From assembly GCF_006716305.1 (NCBI RefSeq), contig NZ_VFOU01000003.1:1-64000 (forward strand): DNA of 64,000 nt, written 5' to 3'. The translations under genes were made by a program, and so were the position numbers. The notes below the pieces were generated by a model. That model did not search any database and was not told the origin of the DNA. It saw only the letters and a program-made list of their open reading frames with translations. Positions 8,943-17,156 of this stretch are shown in pieces. The DNA comes from Enteractinococcus coprophilus (GTDB taxonomy: Bacteria > Actinomycetota > Actinomycetes > Actinomycetales > Micrococcaceae). The stretch's first letter is position 1. Every line of letters begins with the position of its first letter.

Positions 8943-9830
8943 CTAGCGGCGTCGAAGTTTCCGCAGCAGAACTGCAGCGGTCGTAACGGACGCACCTAGA
9001 ACAGTGAGTGGTTGCCAACGATCTTTGACGTATCCGACGCCTTCATTGACCTTTTCTCCCGCCCGAGCCGCCGAATTATACGGTGCTAGCGGTGAGGTCG
9101 CGTGCTCAGCATGTTCCTGCGATACTTTACCGCTGGCATGTCGAGTGAAGGTATTGAATTGAGCCCGTAAGTCAGTTTTCTCGTCTACCCCTGACCGCAG
9201 ATCGCCCAGGTGACGACGGCGCAATTCCATGCGATGACGAAGCTGTGCGTCGGTTGGCTCAGTTTGTGGCAGCGAGTCTGCGGCTTCGCCTCGACGAACA
9301 GCCTTTTTTTGTTCTTTCTGAGCGCGCTTAGCAAGTTCCTTGCGACGTTGTTTTTCGACGAGCTTTTGCTGGCGACGCTCTGCTTCCAGCCGGTCGAATT
9401 CAACAGGATCAAACGCGTTACCTTTGAGAACGTAGCCGAGGTCGTGTTTGATGCCACGCACGATTTCTGGGGAGACCAACGGGAAAGTAGAACGGACAAT
9501 TAACAGGCCGACCACCAGCAGTATTAACATAACGACCAAGGCACCTAAAGCCACCCACAGGGCGGTCTGCCATAACGGGCCTTCAGACATGAATGCGCCG
9601 ATAAGTGCAACTACTAGCGAGATAAATGTTATTGCTCCGAAGAGCAAGCCGAGTAGCGCCACCCCTACACCGAGGCCACCACGGATGCCTTTAGATTTGA
9701 GCTGGCCGCTCAGCAATGTCAGGTTGTCGCTTAACTGCTTGGGGACCAACCGGAACATGGTCGCAAGCAGATCAAGCAGCGAACTCATCCGAGTCTTGGT
9801 CGTCACCCGAGGTGCGCCGTTGGTGGTCAT
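8943..9830 (-). CDS. Phage holin family / actinobacterial Holin-X-like membrane protein
   Basis: The 295-residue product has two long hydrophobic segments (about residues 54-115) with a glycine-rich start, followed by a strongly basic, probably coiled region rich in K, R, E and Q (about 150-185), and a last hydrophobic stretch VLGASVTTAAVLL before a basic end. This architecture matches the putative actinobacterial Holin-X (holin superfamily III) proteins, which are chromosomal and widespread; there is no sign of a prophage nearby. Cellular role unknown. ATG 9830 is the only sensible start. It leads a short run with the phosphatidyltransferase gene. Confidence 0.7.
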   Translation of the reverse strand: MTTNGAPRVTTKTRMSSLLDLLATMFRLVPKQLSDNLTLLSGQLKSKGIRGGLGVGVALLGLLFGAITFISLVVALIGAFMSEGPLWQTALWVALGALVVMLILLVVGLLIVRSTFPLVSPEIVRGIKHDLGYVLKGNAFDPVEFDRLEAERRQQKLVEKQRRKELAKRAQKEQKKAVRRGEAADSLPQTEPTDAQLRHRMELRRRHLGDLRSGVDEKTDLRAQFNTFTRHASGKVSQEHAEHATSPLAPYNSAARAGEKVNEGVGYVKDRWQPLTVLGASVTTAAVLLRKLRRR

Positions 9831-10005
9831 TAGTCACTACCTTCATGTGTGTAACGCGGTCAAATCTATGATGCTATCTCTGACCAGTATAAACCGGGAA
9901 ATAATGATCTTGATATGTGCTCTAGTTTATTAGCCTGATGCTTGAATAGCTTGGGAGCAACCTTTGAGCCCCTGAAACATGGGATTCTTGCTGAAACCCG
10001 GCGCA

Positions 10006-10302
10006 TTAGAAATCTGATGATTGAACGAGTCGCATTTTGGACGCCAACAGCTCTACTTCTGGTCTACGCGAGAGCATCTCTTCAACTTTATTGAGCGTTT
10101 CTTCAATATGACTGCGGTCCCCGCTCACCATTGAGACGCCAAGTCTTGTACGTCGATAAAGCGAAGCGTCTTCGACCTCTGCAACAGAGATCAGAAAACG
10201 CTTCCGAATCTCGGCCACGATGGGACGTACGATTGACCGTTTGGCCTTTAGTGATCGCACATCACCAAGCAAAATATCGAACTCATTCCAACCTATCCAC
10301 AT
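10006..10302 (-). CDS. DUF503 family protein (YlxP-like)
   Basis: A 98-residue protein with the DUF503 pattern: N-terminal strand IGWNEFDILLGDVRSLKAKRS, central RRTRLGVSMVSGD and a C-terminal helix ending RRPEVELLASKMRL. The family is small, cytoplasmic and of unknown function; it is often found beside nusA-infB-rbfA, which is not the case here. The frame stays open about 43 codons further upstream, but family length and the conserved N-terminus point to ATG 10302. The ribosome binding site is weak. Confidence 0.75.
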   Translation of the reverse strand: MWIGWNEFDILLGDVRSLKAKRSIVRPIVAEIRKRFLISVAEVEDASLYRRTRLGVSMVSGDRSHIEETLNKVEEMLSRRPEVELLASKMRLVQSSDF

Positions 10303-10580
10303 ACGTATAGCTTTACGCACCCGCTCATCTTCCAGCAAGCAGGTCGTTCTGCTTCGGCACTTTCGATGCATAATGACTCGGCTTGAATTCATGCCGGTGC
10401 AACTGCTCCGGATTGGTTTGCTCAAGACCAAGCCCTAGAGTGCGCTGTGATCAACAATGCACCGATGTGGCGTTTAGCTCGCAGAAAAACAGAATGTCAG
10501 GAGAGAACCTGAATCCCCGTCTGACCTACAGCATGGCGCTAATAACCACTAGCCGCAGTAATGCGTCGAGAAATCCAGAC
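10303..10580. other. Gene-free stretch upstream of the DUF503 gene
   Basis: This stretch, together with the tRNA-Asn terminator that follows, makes about 315 bp without a gene. It should hold the DUF503 promoter on the minus strand, but I see no convincing -35/-10 pair, repeat or small coding frame. Confidence 0.4.
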
Positions 10581-10611
10581 AAGAAAAAGCCCCGTCCACA
10601 TGGACGAGGCT
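10581..10611 (-). terminator. Intrinsic terminator after tRNA-Asn
   Basis: On the minus strand the hairpin AGCCTCGTCC-ATGT-GGACGGGGCT (10 bp with one mismatch) is followed directly by TTTTTCTT, a classic Rho-independent terminator 7 nt after the tRNA-Asn gene. Confidence 0.88.
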
Positions 10612-10617
10612 ATCTCG

Positions 10618-10689
10618 CTCCCCCAACTGGATTCGAACCAGTAACCCCTCGATTAACAGTCGAGTGCTCTGCCGTTGAGCTATGGGGGA
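10618..10689 (-). tRNA. tRNA-Asn (GUU)
   Basis: A 72-nt cloverleaf on the minus strand: acceptor UCCCCCA/UGGGGGA, D arm GCUC/GAGC, anticodon arm CUCGA-CUGUUAA-UCGAG with anticodon GUU, T arm ACUGG/CCAGU with UUCGAAU, discriminator G as expected for tRNA-Asn. CCA is not encoded. An intrinsic terminator follows at once. Confidence 0.96.
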
Positions 10690-10892
10690 AGGCAACAAAT
10701 GAATACTATATCAGACATTTTTCGTGGTTGTCTAATCGACCGTTTCCCCTGATTCCACGAGACTGTCGTTTGTCGAAGCGGTGTAATTCGGAGCTATCAA
10801 TCACTACACTTTGTCAGCAGTTGGGCCTTCGTGGACCATCTGCTGAAAACCACTTACTACTGAAGAACTACAGAACAAAGGAGATAGACCTC

Positions 10893-11207
10893 GTGTTTAA
10901 AGAAAATGTTTCTAAACGTTCCAAGCTGTACGCCGGATTCGCAGGTGTAGCTGCGCTTGCTTTATTTACTGCTTGCGCAGATGATCCGGCTCAAGAAGAA
11001 CCTGTCGATCCAGGAGTTGAGCAACAAGACCCGACGCAGGATGATCCAATGCAAGAGGACCCGCTGCAAGAGTCTCCTGCTGAAGATCCAATGCAAGAGT
11101 CGCCAGCTGAAGATCCAGGCACTGAAGGTGAGATCGATGGCGCGGGCGTTGATAGCGCCACATCTACCGTCGGCTTCGTCGGTAATTCAATTTCATGGGC
11201 TTTATAA
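10893..11207 (+). CDS. Small lipoprotein with acidic repeat tail (relative of the PepSY-like lipoprotein)
   Basis: A 104-residue predicted lipoprotein starting at GTG 10893, with AAAGGAG 9 nt upstream. Its N-terminus (GFAGVAALALFTAC, lipidated Cys28) closely matches that of the lipoprotein at 13416, whose Cys is also residue 28. After the Cys comes only a low-complexity segment built from near-repeats of DPMQESPAED, rich in Asp, Glu, Pro and Gln, then a short VDSATSTVGFVG end. The PepSY-like part is absent, so it may be a truncated paralogue or a stand-alone acidic surface anchor. It is divergent from tRNA-Asn and ends about 110 bp before the 3' end of dnaG. Confidence 0.65.
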   Translation: MFKENVSKRSKLYAGFAGVAALALFTACADDPAQEEPVDPGVEQQDPTQDDPMQEDPLQESPAEDPMQESPAEDPGTEGEIDGAGVDSATSTVGFVGNSISWAL

Positions 11208-11314
11208 GGAAGGCGACCTACGATGCAGCGACGATAGTTCATCGCTGCTGTCACACCTTGCGACACAGGTACAACTAGGTTTTCAGCCACGGCGCTTTCT
11301 GCCCCAATTGGTTG

Positions 11315-13180
11315 TCAATCGATCGGGCGCAGAAAACGCCGTTGATTTTCCAGTTCTACTAGCCGCTGTTGAATCGCCTGGAAGCTTTCTGGATCCCGCT
11401 CAGAATCCAATCGCTGGAGTCTGCCAATTAGGTCCGCTTTCTGTTCGGTTATTTGCATCTCTAACAGCCGATTCATAATGTCTCGACAGTATCGCAGCAC
11501 TTCTTCTTCTGAGGATGCAGGTAGCGGCGCTACGGCTAACTCAGTAACAAAGGAATAGAGCGCTTCGGGTGCTTCCGCAGTGACATGTTGTACCCAGTTG
11601 GAAGTGTCTTGGGCGCTGCGAGCGGCTGCAAGAATCGCTGTTTGGATCGCATTGTAAACCGGGACTTTGAACTGGGTGGTATACAGGGCCTTCCACTGTT
11701 CTTGAGACAGCGTTTCGGGTCGTTGCAGAATTACTTCTAACGCTTCTTTCTCCATTCGTGCGATCGGGTCCCGTAGATCCGGACGGAAATTCTGCTCCAT
11801 TTGCGCGGTAGGATCTTCGGCTGACACCTGCGAGTCGTGATGCATTCGTGTGGTTGAAGCTTTTGAAGCCTGTTGGACTGCCTGATGAACAGTGTCAACA
11901 TCCATCCCCAACCATCCGGCTAACTCACGGATGTAGCCATCTCGCATAATAGGATCGCGGATTTCTTTGACAATCGGTGCAGCATAGTGCAGGGCGCCTG
12001 TACGTCCTTCAACCGAATCGAGGTTGTACTCTTTCAGGCGTGTTTTAATCGCAAATTCAAAGAGTGGTTCCCGTGAGGCAATCAGCCGGCGCACAGCCTC
12101 GTCGCCATATTGCTGACGCAGGTCATTCGGGTCTTGCCCTTCCGGGGCTACGGCTACGAACGTCTTCGCCACAATCTGATTATCAAACTCAAAAGCACGC
12201 ATCGCCGCCTTTTGACCTGCTTCATCACCGTCGAAAGTGAAGATGATCTCGCCGCCAGAACCATCATCGGTAATCAAACGTCGCGCGATTCGCACATGCC
12301 CTTCACCAAAAGCCGTGCCACACGTTGCCACAGCGGTTGTGATGCCGGCCAGATGTGCAGCCATCACGTCGGTATATCCCTCAACGACCACTAACTGCCG
12401 ATTCCGAGCGATATCGTTTTTTGCAAAGTTCAAACCATACAAGACCTGCGATTTCTTGTATAGGCTCGTCTCCGGGGTGTTGAGATATTTTGGGCCTTTA
12501 TCCTCAGTGTCCAGCTGGCGGGCACCATAACCGATGGTATTGCCCGTCATGTCTTTGATAGGCCACATCACACGATTTCGGAAGCGATCATAGAGCCCTC
12601 TTCGACCTTCAGAAAATAATCCACTTTCAGAAAGCTCTTCGAGGGAGAACCCTCGCTGCTGCAAATGTGAGAGCAGGTTGTTCCATCCCTCGGGAGCATA
12701 ACCAACCCCAAAACGTGCAGCATCTTCTTGCGCAAAACCTTTATCGCGAAGAAAAGTTCGAGCTTCTTGGGCGGCAGGCGTAGTGAGCGCCTGTTGATAG
12801 AACTCATCAGCGATTTGATGAGCCTGCAACATTCTTTGACGAGTAGCAACTGTGGGACGTTCCGGCGCTGAGCCTTCTTCATACTCCAAGCTAATGTTGG
12901 AGCGCGCCGCAAGAATTTCCACGGTCTCAGTAAACGAAGTGTGCTCGAGCTCCATCAAGAACTTGATGGCATCACCAGACTCCTGACAACCAAAGCAGTG
13001 ATAGAACCCTTTCGCTGGAGTCACATGAAACGAGGGGGTGCGCTCGTCGTGGAACGGACACAGTCCCTTATAAGAACCGATGCCTGCGGTGCGTAACGCT
13101 ACGTGTTCTTCAATAACATTCTTCAGATCGGTCGCTTCAAGGACCTTATCGATCGATTCCCGTTTAATACGTCCTGCCAT
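11315..13180 (-). CDS. dnaG: DNA primase
   Basis: Primase makes the RNA primers for lagging-strand synthesis. The 621-residue product is of normal length: N-terminal CHC2 zinc finger (CPFHDERTPSF at about 41, then CFGCQ at about 62), the RNA polymerase domain with TIGYGARQLD, the TOPRIM fold (VVVEGYTDVMA, then FDGDEAGQKAA), and a C-terminal helicase-binding region. ATG 13180 begins at the expected MAGRI-type N-terminus. dnaG near dgt and dusB is common in actinobacteria; here two sirtuins and a lipoprotein gene intervene. Identification is secure. Confidence 0.97.
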   Translation of the reverse strand: MAGRIKRESIDKVLEATDLKNVIEEHVALRTAGIGSYKGLCPFHDERTPSFHVTPAKGFYHCFGCQESGDAIKFLMELEHTSFTETVEILAARSNISLEYEEGSAPERPTVATRQRMLQAHQIADEFYQQALTTPAAQEARTFLRDKGFAQEDAARFGVGYAPEGWNNLLSHLQQRGFSLEELSESGLFSEGRRGLYDRFRNRVMWPIKDMTGNTIGYGARQLDTEDKGPKYLNTPETSLYKKSQVLYGLNFAKNDIARNRQLVVVEGYTDVMAAHLAGITTAVATCGTAFGEGHVRIARRLITDDGSGGEIIFTFDGDEAGQKAAMRAFEFDNQIVAKTFVAVAPEGQDPNDLRQQYGDEAVRRLIASREPLFEFAIKTRLKEYNLDSVEGRTGALHYAAPIVKEIRDPIMRDGYIRELAGWLGMDVDTVHQAVQQASKASTTRMHHDSQVSAEDPTAQMEQNFRPDLRDPIARMEKEALEVILQRPETLSQEQWKALYTTQFKVPVYNAIQTAILAAARSAQDTSNWVQHVTAEAPEALYSFVTELAVAPLPASSEEEVLRYCRDIMNRLLEMQITEQKADLIGRLQRLDSERDPESFQAIQQRLVELENQRRFLRPID

Positions 13181-13328
13181 GTTGCATAGTCTATGCCGAA
13201 GCCGTCAAGCAACGGCGCGTTCTGCAACGCCGTGTGGATAATCTTCCGACTACGTGACATTGCGGCAGAGAAAGCACAACAGGTATACGTGGTGGTAGTC
13301 AAACAACGACGTTTCCAGATTAGACGTT

Positions 13329-13363
13329 TATAATTGATAGTGGCCCGGTACGAACGGGACCAC
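13329..13363 (+). promoter_or_regulatory. Putative -10 box and 5' hairpin of the PepSY-like lipoprotein gene
   Basis: A consensus TATAAT at 13329-13334 lies about 80 nt upstream of the ATG at 13416; no good -35 is visible 17 nt before it. Directly after, 13340-13363 can form an 8-bp stem with one bulge (GTGGCCCG against CGGGACCAC). A transcript from this -10 would begin with this hairpin, which may stabilise the mRNA. Confidence 0.45.
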
Positions 13364-13415
13364 CTTCAATAAAACGAAAAATAACGAAGAAGAACGAAAC
13401 GAAGGGTATTGAACT

Positions 13416-14012
13416 ATGTTTGAGAAAACCACAGCAACGCGTACGCGACTTCTTACAGGTCTTAGCGGCGTAGCAGCGCTGATGCTGTTTTCAGCCTGCG
13501 GTACTGATGACTCGTCAGAACAATCTCCTGCTGATCAAGACACGCAGACCCAGACAGCACAGGCAGATCCAAGCCCTACCGAAACAACCGAGGACACTCA
13601 AACTCCTGACGCTACCGACGACACTCAGTCTGCAGGTGACGGTGAGGTTTTTGACGTCATCGACGCCGTAGAAGCTGAATACGATGGCGGTTTCATCGTC
13701 GATATCGATCGCGACGACAACGGTTCTTCTTATGACGTCGACGTCGTGGTTGACAATGAAGTTGTCGAACTGGATGTCACTCCGGATGGAAACATCTCCG
13801 TTGATGAGCGTGATAGCGAAGACGACAAGATCGCTAAAGCTGAGCGCGCTACGGTGACGGTGACGGACGCATTGAATGAAGCGTTCAACCAGCATTCCGA
13901 TGCCACGCTAGATCAGATCGATCTTGACGAAGACGACGGTACACTGCGCTGGGAAGTCGAACTTGACGGGGCTGATGGCTCCGACATCGAACTCGAAGTT
14001 CCTGCCACCTAA
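13416..14012 (+). CDS. PepSY-like acidic lipoprotein
   Basis: A 198-residue lipoprotein: signal sequence ending LMLFSAC (Cys28), an acidic Thr/Gln/Asp-rich linker (29-75), then two consecutive PepSY-like repeats (about 78-132 and 137-198), each an alpha helix followed by a beta hairpin, the second ending WEVELDGADG...LEVPAT. PepSY proteins are generally extracytoplasmic and thought to inhibit or chaperone partner enzymes; no partner is evident here. The domain is colinear with the C-terminal region of the uS2 paralogue (3632-4813). GAAGGG lies upstream of ATG 13416 and a stem-loop follows the stop. It is divergent from dnaG. The domain call rests on pattern likeness. Confidence 0.78.
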   Translation: MFEKTTATRTRLLTGLSGVAALMLFSACGTDDSSEQSPADQDTQTQTAQADPSPTETTEDTQTPDATDDTQSAGDGEVFDVIDAVEAEYDGGFIVDIDRDDNGSSYDVDVVVDNEVVELDVTPDGNISVDERDSEDDKIAKAERATVTVTDALNEAFNQHSDATLDQIDLDEDDGTLRWEVELDGADGSDIELEVPAT

Positions 14013-14048
14013 ACACTCTCCGGTTGCCGAACCGGCATAAGTAGCTCA

Positions 14049-14094
14049 CACGGCGTCTCTGATTGTTCGACATGATGCAGTCGGAGGCGCCGTG
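14049..14094 (+). terminator. Terminator after the PepSY-like lipoprotein gene
   Basis: CACGGCGTCTC pairs with GAGGCGCCGTG (11 bp including one G-U, 24-nt loop), followed by TTTCTGTT. A smaller CCGGTT/AACCGG hairpin precedes it near 14020. Together they should separate the lipoprotein gene from the sirtuins. Confidence 0.6.
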
Positions 14095-14150
14095 TTTCTG
14101 TTCCGAATGAAGAGCCACGCCCTCTGGTGGTTGAACCTTCGGAGCTGTCC

Positions 14151-14156
14151 TACAGT
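14151..14156 (+). promoter_or_regulatory. -10-like TACAGT placed for a leaderless start
   Basis: TACAGT is followed by exactly 6 nt and then the ATG of the first sirtuin at 14163. No ribosome binding site is visible, so transcription would begin at or next to the start codon. The -35 region is weak. Confidence 0.45.
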
Positions 14157-14162
14157 GTAGGC

Positions 14163-14963
14163 ATGAGTAATACGACCTACGTAGCCATCCGTGAAGCCCG
14201 TGGCATCATTCAAGATGCGCAACGCATTGTCGTGCTGACCGGTGCGGGAATGTCAGCAGAGTCCGGCGTCCCGACCTTCCGTGACGCTCAAACAGGGCTT
14301 TGGGAGAAGTACTCCCCCGAAGAACTAGCTACCCCTGAGGCCATGTACAACCGCCCCGACCTTGTCTGGTCGTGGATGCTCCATCAGGCCCGAGTCATGC
14401 GCTCAGTTGAGCCGCATGACGGACACAAAGTACTCGGTCGTTGGCAACGAGAGCTCGTCAGCAACGGCGGCGCGCTGGATATCGTCACTCAAAATATAGA
14501 CGACTTGCACGAACGCGGAGGTTCCGACGTTTTAGCACACCTACACGGCACGACCTTTACATTTCGGTGTTTTGATTGTGATGCACCGTCCGATTACGAA
14601 CTCGACGACCCCACTGATGAACAGCTTCAAGCCACGCCTGCACTAGACCAGCTAATGCTTGAAGACCCACCCGCCTGTCCTGCTTGTTCTTATGGGTTCA
14701 TCCGCCCCGATATTGTGATGTTCGGAGAACTGCTGCCACAACAAGCGATGGACAATGCCCTGGATGCTGTACGCGCCGCGGATGTAGCGATCGTAGTAGG
14801 AACTTCAAACATCGTTCAGCCCGCTGCCACGCTACCGCTCGCTGCTTCTGCTGCAGGTGCGCAGGTCATCGAGATCAACCCCAACCAGACACCGTTATCT
14901 CAAGACGCAGATCTCTACATTTCGGGCACCGCTCGCAACATTCTTCCGGAGCTACATCCTTGA
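14163..14963 (+). CDS. Sir2-family NAD-dependent protein deacylase (first of a tandem pair)
   Basis: Sirtuins remove acyl groups from protein lysines using NAD+. This 266-residue product has GAGMSAESGVPTFRD (NAD-binding), TQNIDDLHERGG, the catalytic His in LAHLHG, two Cys pairs for structural zinc (RCFDC and ACPAC), GTSNIVQPA and the C-terminal EINPNQT. I chose ATG 14163, where the family homology begins; a TACAGT box 6 nt upstream suggests a leaderless transcript. The stop codon overlaps the start of a second sirtuin gene. Substrate class (acetyl, succinyl or other) is not determined. Confidence 0.88.
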   Translation: MSNTTYVAIREARGIIQDAQRIVVLTGAGMSAESGVPTFRDAQTGLWEKYSPEELATPEAMYNRPDLVWSWMLHQARVMRSVEPHDGHKVLGRWQRELVSNGGALDIVTQNIDDLHERGGSDVLAHLHGTTFTFRCFDCDAPSDYELDDPTDEQLQATPALDQLMLEDPPACPACSYGFIRPDIVMFGELLPQQAMDNALDAVRAADVAIVVGTSNIVQPAATLPLAASAAGAQVIEINPNQTPLSQDADLYISGTARNILPELHP

Positions 14964-15748
14964 CCGACCCTATCCAACAGGCTTCAAACCTTATTTCCAC
15001 TGCTCGTTCTGTCGTCGTTTTATCGGGGGCTGGTATGTCGGCAGAGTCCGGCGTCCCGACCTTCCGAGATGCCCAGACCGGCCTGTGGGAACGATTCGCG
15101 CCGGAGCAGCTAGCGACTGAGCGGGCCTTTCGTGCCCATCCCGCCATGGTGTGGACGTGGTATATGTGGCGCTGGCACCTCGTCCATGGCGTGGCCCCTA
15201 ATGCTGGGCACACTGCCATAGGTCAGTGGCAACAACACCTCGCCAAAACCCAGGGCTCGTTGACCGTGACGACCCAAAATGTTGATGACCTCCATGAACG
15301 TGGTGGGGCCCAGGATGTTTTGCACCTACACGGATCTTTGCACGCGTTTCGCTGCATCGATTGTGATCGTGATGCAGCGTTTAATCCGATGACCATGGAA
15401 TTAGGTCCCGATCAAGAATTTGATGAGGCGAATCTGATGTCCCCGGCCGCTTGCGACTATTGTGCTTCCGGTATGCTCCGGCCCGGAGTGGTGTGGTTTG
15501 GTGAAGCATTGCCGCACTTCACTTTCGAAACGGCTATTGAGAAACTCCAAAGCGCAGATCTTGTGGTCGTCATTGGTTCGTCTGGGCTCGTGCAGCCAGC
15601 AGCTTCTTTGCCGATGATCGGACGTGATGCAGGAGCTGCGATCATCGAAATTAACCCCCGCGCCACCGAGCTGTCGCAAACTGCAGACGTGTATATTGCC
15701 TCTACCGCAGCGGTTGCACTCCCGAAGCTAGTATCGGAAGTCCTCTAA
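14960..15748 (+). CDS. Sir2-family NAD-dependent protein deacylase (second of a tandem pair)
   Basis: A 262-residue sirtuin with the same motifs as its upstream neighbour: GAGMSAESGVPTFRD, TQNVDDLHERGG, catalytic His in LHLHG, zinc Cys pairs (RCIDC and CDYC), GSSGLVQPA and EINPRAT. The start is TTG 14960, whose TTGA overlaps the stop of the first sirtuin, with GGAG 8 nt upstream, so translation is probably coupled. The central part around the second zinc pair diverges most between the two copies, which could give different substrates or a heterodimer. It ends 1 bp from the converging dgt gene. Confidence 0.88.
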   Translation: MTDPIQQASNLISTARSVVVLSGAGMSAESGVPTFRDAQTGLWERFAPEQLATERAFRAHPAMVWTWYMWRWHLVHGVAPNAGHTAIGQWQQHLAKTQGSLTVTTQNVDDLHERGGAQDVLHLHGSLHAFRCIDCDRDAAFNPMTMELGPDQEFDEANLMSPAACDYCASGMLRPGVVWFGEALPHFTFETAIEKLQSADLVVVIGSSGLVQPAASLPMIGRDAGAAIIEINPRATELSQTADVYIASTAAVALPKLVSEVL

Positions 15749-15749
15749 A

Positions 15750-17147
15750 TCAGCGCCGCATGCCATTCGGCAGTACGGTGGGATGAGCCGTCCCCCGTAT
15801 TAAGGTACCGTGCCACATGAGAGCTGAATTATCGGTCAGCGAAGCGATCTGATCAATCACCACACGTTTCCTGCCAGCGTCATCAGTGGCATCAAGCCAG
15901 TCTTGAGCATACATCGGCTCGAGATACTGATCCTCTGTCGTCAATAAGAAGTTCACGAGTTCAAACAGCACCTCACGCTGCGCTTCATAGATTGGTTGAC
16001 GACGCTCCGACGACAACACGTAGTGGGCCGCAATTCCTTTCATCGTAGCAATCTCCACGGCAGTCTGCTCCGGCACGATCACATCAGCCCTGTGCCGGGT
16101 CAATGGGTCATTGCCGTAGGCGTCTCGTGTAGCTTCAAACGCAGCGGTAGAGAACCTACCAATAAGCTGGGATGTCATATCTTTGAGTGCTGCGTGCGCG
16201 TGTCGAGCTCCATCGGCACTGGCGACCCAGGTCGAGGTGGCTTCCAATCTCTCGAGGGCTGCATCGATGACTTCGGGTGCCGTGTGGGGTAGATACCATT
16301 GTTGGGTCGTTGCGATAGCCCGAGCGCGCTGCTCAGGGTTCGTCAACCATCCAAGTTGGAACATTCCTGAGACGATGCCGTCTTCAACATCGTGCACGCA
16401 GTAAGAGATGTCATCGGCTAAATCCATGACTTGGGCTTCCATGGATAACCGCTGCGTGTCGACGCCTTTGCGGTACCATGCGAACACTGCGGCGTCGTCA
16501 TCGTAGACTCCGAATTTTCCAGTGGGTTTGCCATCGGACTTTAACGGAGCATCGGATTTACGCCACGGGTACTTCGTAGCAGCATCCAGGGTCGCACGAG
16601 TCAGATTCAATCCGGCCGGCGCACCATGCTCCGTGGTTTTTTTCGGTTCTAGGCGTGTGAGCAGACGCAGCGTTTGAGCGTTGCCTTCAAAACCTCCGAT
16701 ATCGTCGGCGGCTTCGTTCAGAGCAGTTTCTCCGTTGTGACCAAACGGTGGGTGCCCCAGGTCGTGACAGAGGCAGGCTGCGTCAACGACGTCGGGATCG
16801 CAACCCAACGAACGGCCAAACTCGCGACCCACTTGGGCGACTTCAAGCGAGTGAGTCAGACGGTTGCGGATGAAGTCATCGTCGCCGGGCGAGATGACCT
16901 GAGTTTTGGCGGCAAGCCGCCGCAGTGCTGCTGAGTGCAGAATGCGAGCGCGGTCGCGTTCAAAATCCGAGCGGTAGCTGGATTTGGGTGGTTCGGGGAC
17001 CCAGCGGGCCATATCCCAGATGTCATAGCCGGGTGTCTGCGTAGCTTCACCGGCATAGGGTGGCCGGTATTGCGGCCAGAATAAGCTGGGCTGCTGAGTG
17101 GTTTTGGGGGCTTTCGGTGTCTGCCCGTTGGATCCTTGGTCGGTCAT
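15750..17147 (-). CDS. dgt: Deoxyguanosinetriphosphate triphosphohydrolase-like protein
   Basis: HD-domain enzyme predicted to cleave dGTP or other dNTPs to the nucleoside and triphosphate. The 465-residue product has the metal-binding HD motifs HSLEVAQVGREFG and CLCHDLGHPPFGHNGE, then DDISYCVHDVEDG. The RDRARILHSAALRRLAAKTQV segment before the HD motif is typical of the family. ATG 17147 lies 10 bp downstream of the dusB stop, so the two are probably co-transcribed. Nucleotide specificity of the short actinobacterial forms is often broad and cannot be read here. Confidence 0.92.
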   Translation of the reverse strand: MTDQGSNGQTPKAPKTTQQPSLFWPQYRPPYAGEATQTPGYDIWDMARWVPEPPKSSYRSDFERDRARILHSAALRRLAAKTQVISPGDDDFIRNRLTHSLEVAQVGREFGRSLGCDPDVVDAACLCHDLGHPPFGHNGETALNEAADDIGGFEGNAQTLRLLTRLEPKKTTEHGAPAGLNLTRATLDAATKYPWRKSDAPLKSDGKPTGKFGVYDDDAAVFAWYRKGVDTQRLSMEAQVMDLADDISYCVHDVEDGIVSGMFQLGWLTNPEQRARAIATTQQWYLPHTAPEVIDAALERLEATSTWVASADGARHAHAALKDMTSQLIGRFSTAAFEATRDAYGNDPLTRHRADVIVPEQTAVEIATMKGIAAHYVLSSERRQPIYEAQREVLFELVNFLLTTEDQYLEPMYAQDWLDATDDAGRKRVVIDQIASLTDNSALMWHGTLIRGTAHPTVLPNGMRR

Positions 17148-17156
17148 GCCTACCGA

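Noticed and set aside
8943-9830. Possible prophage, suggested by the holin-type protein
   Set aside because: No integrase, endolysin, tail or capsid genes nearby; Holin-X-like proteins are common chromosomal genes in actinobacteria.
10383-10892. Upstream in-frame extension of the small lipoprotein
   Set aside because: It would run through tRNA-Asn and its terminator; the GTG at 10893 has a strong ribosome binding site and begins a lipoprotein signal.
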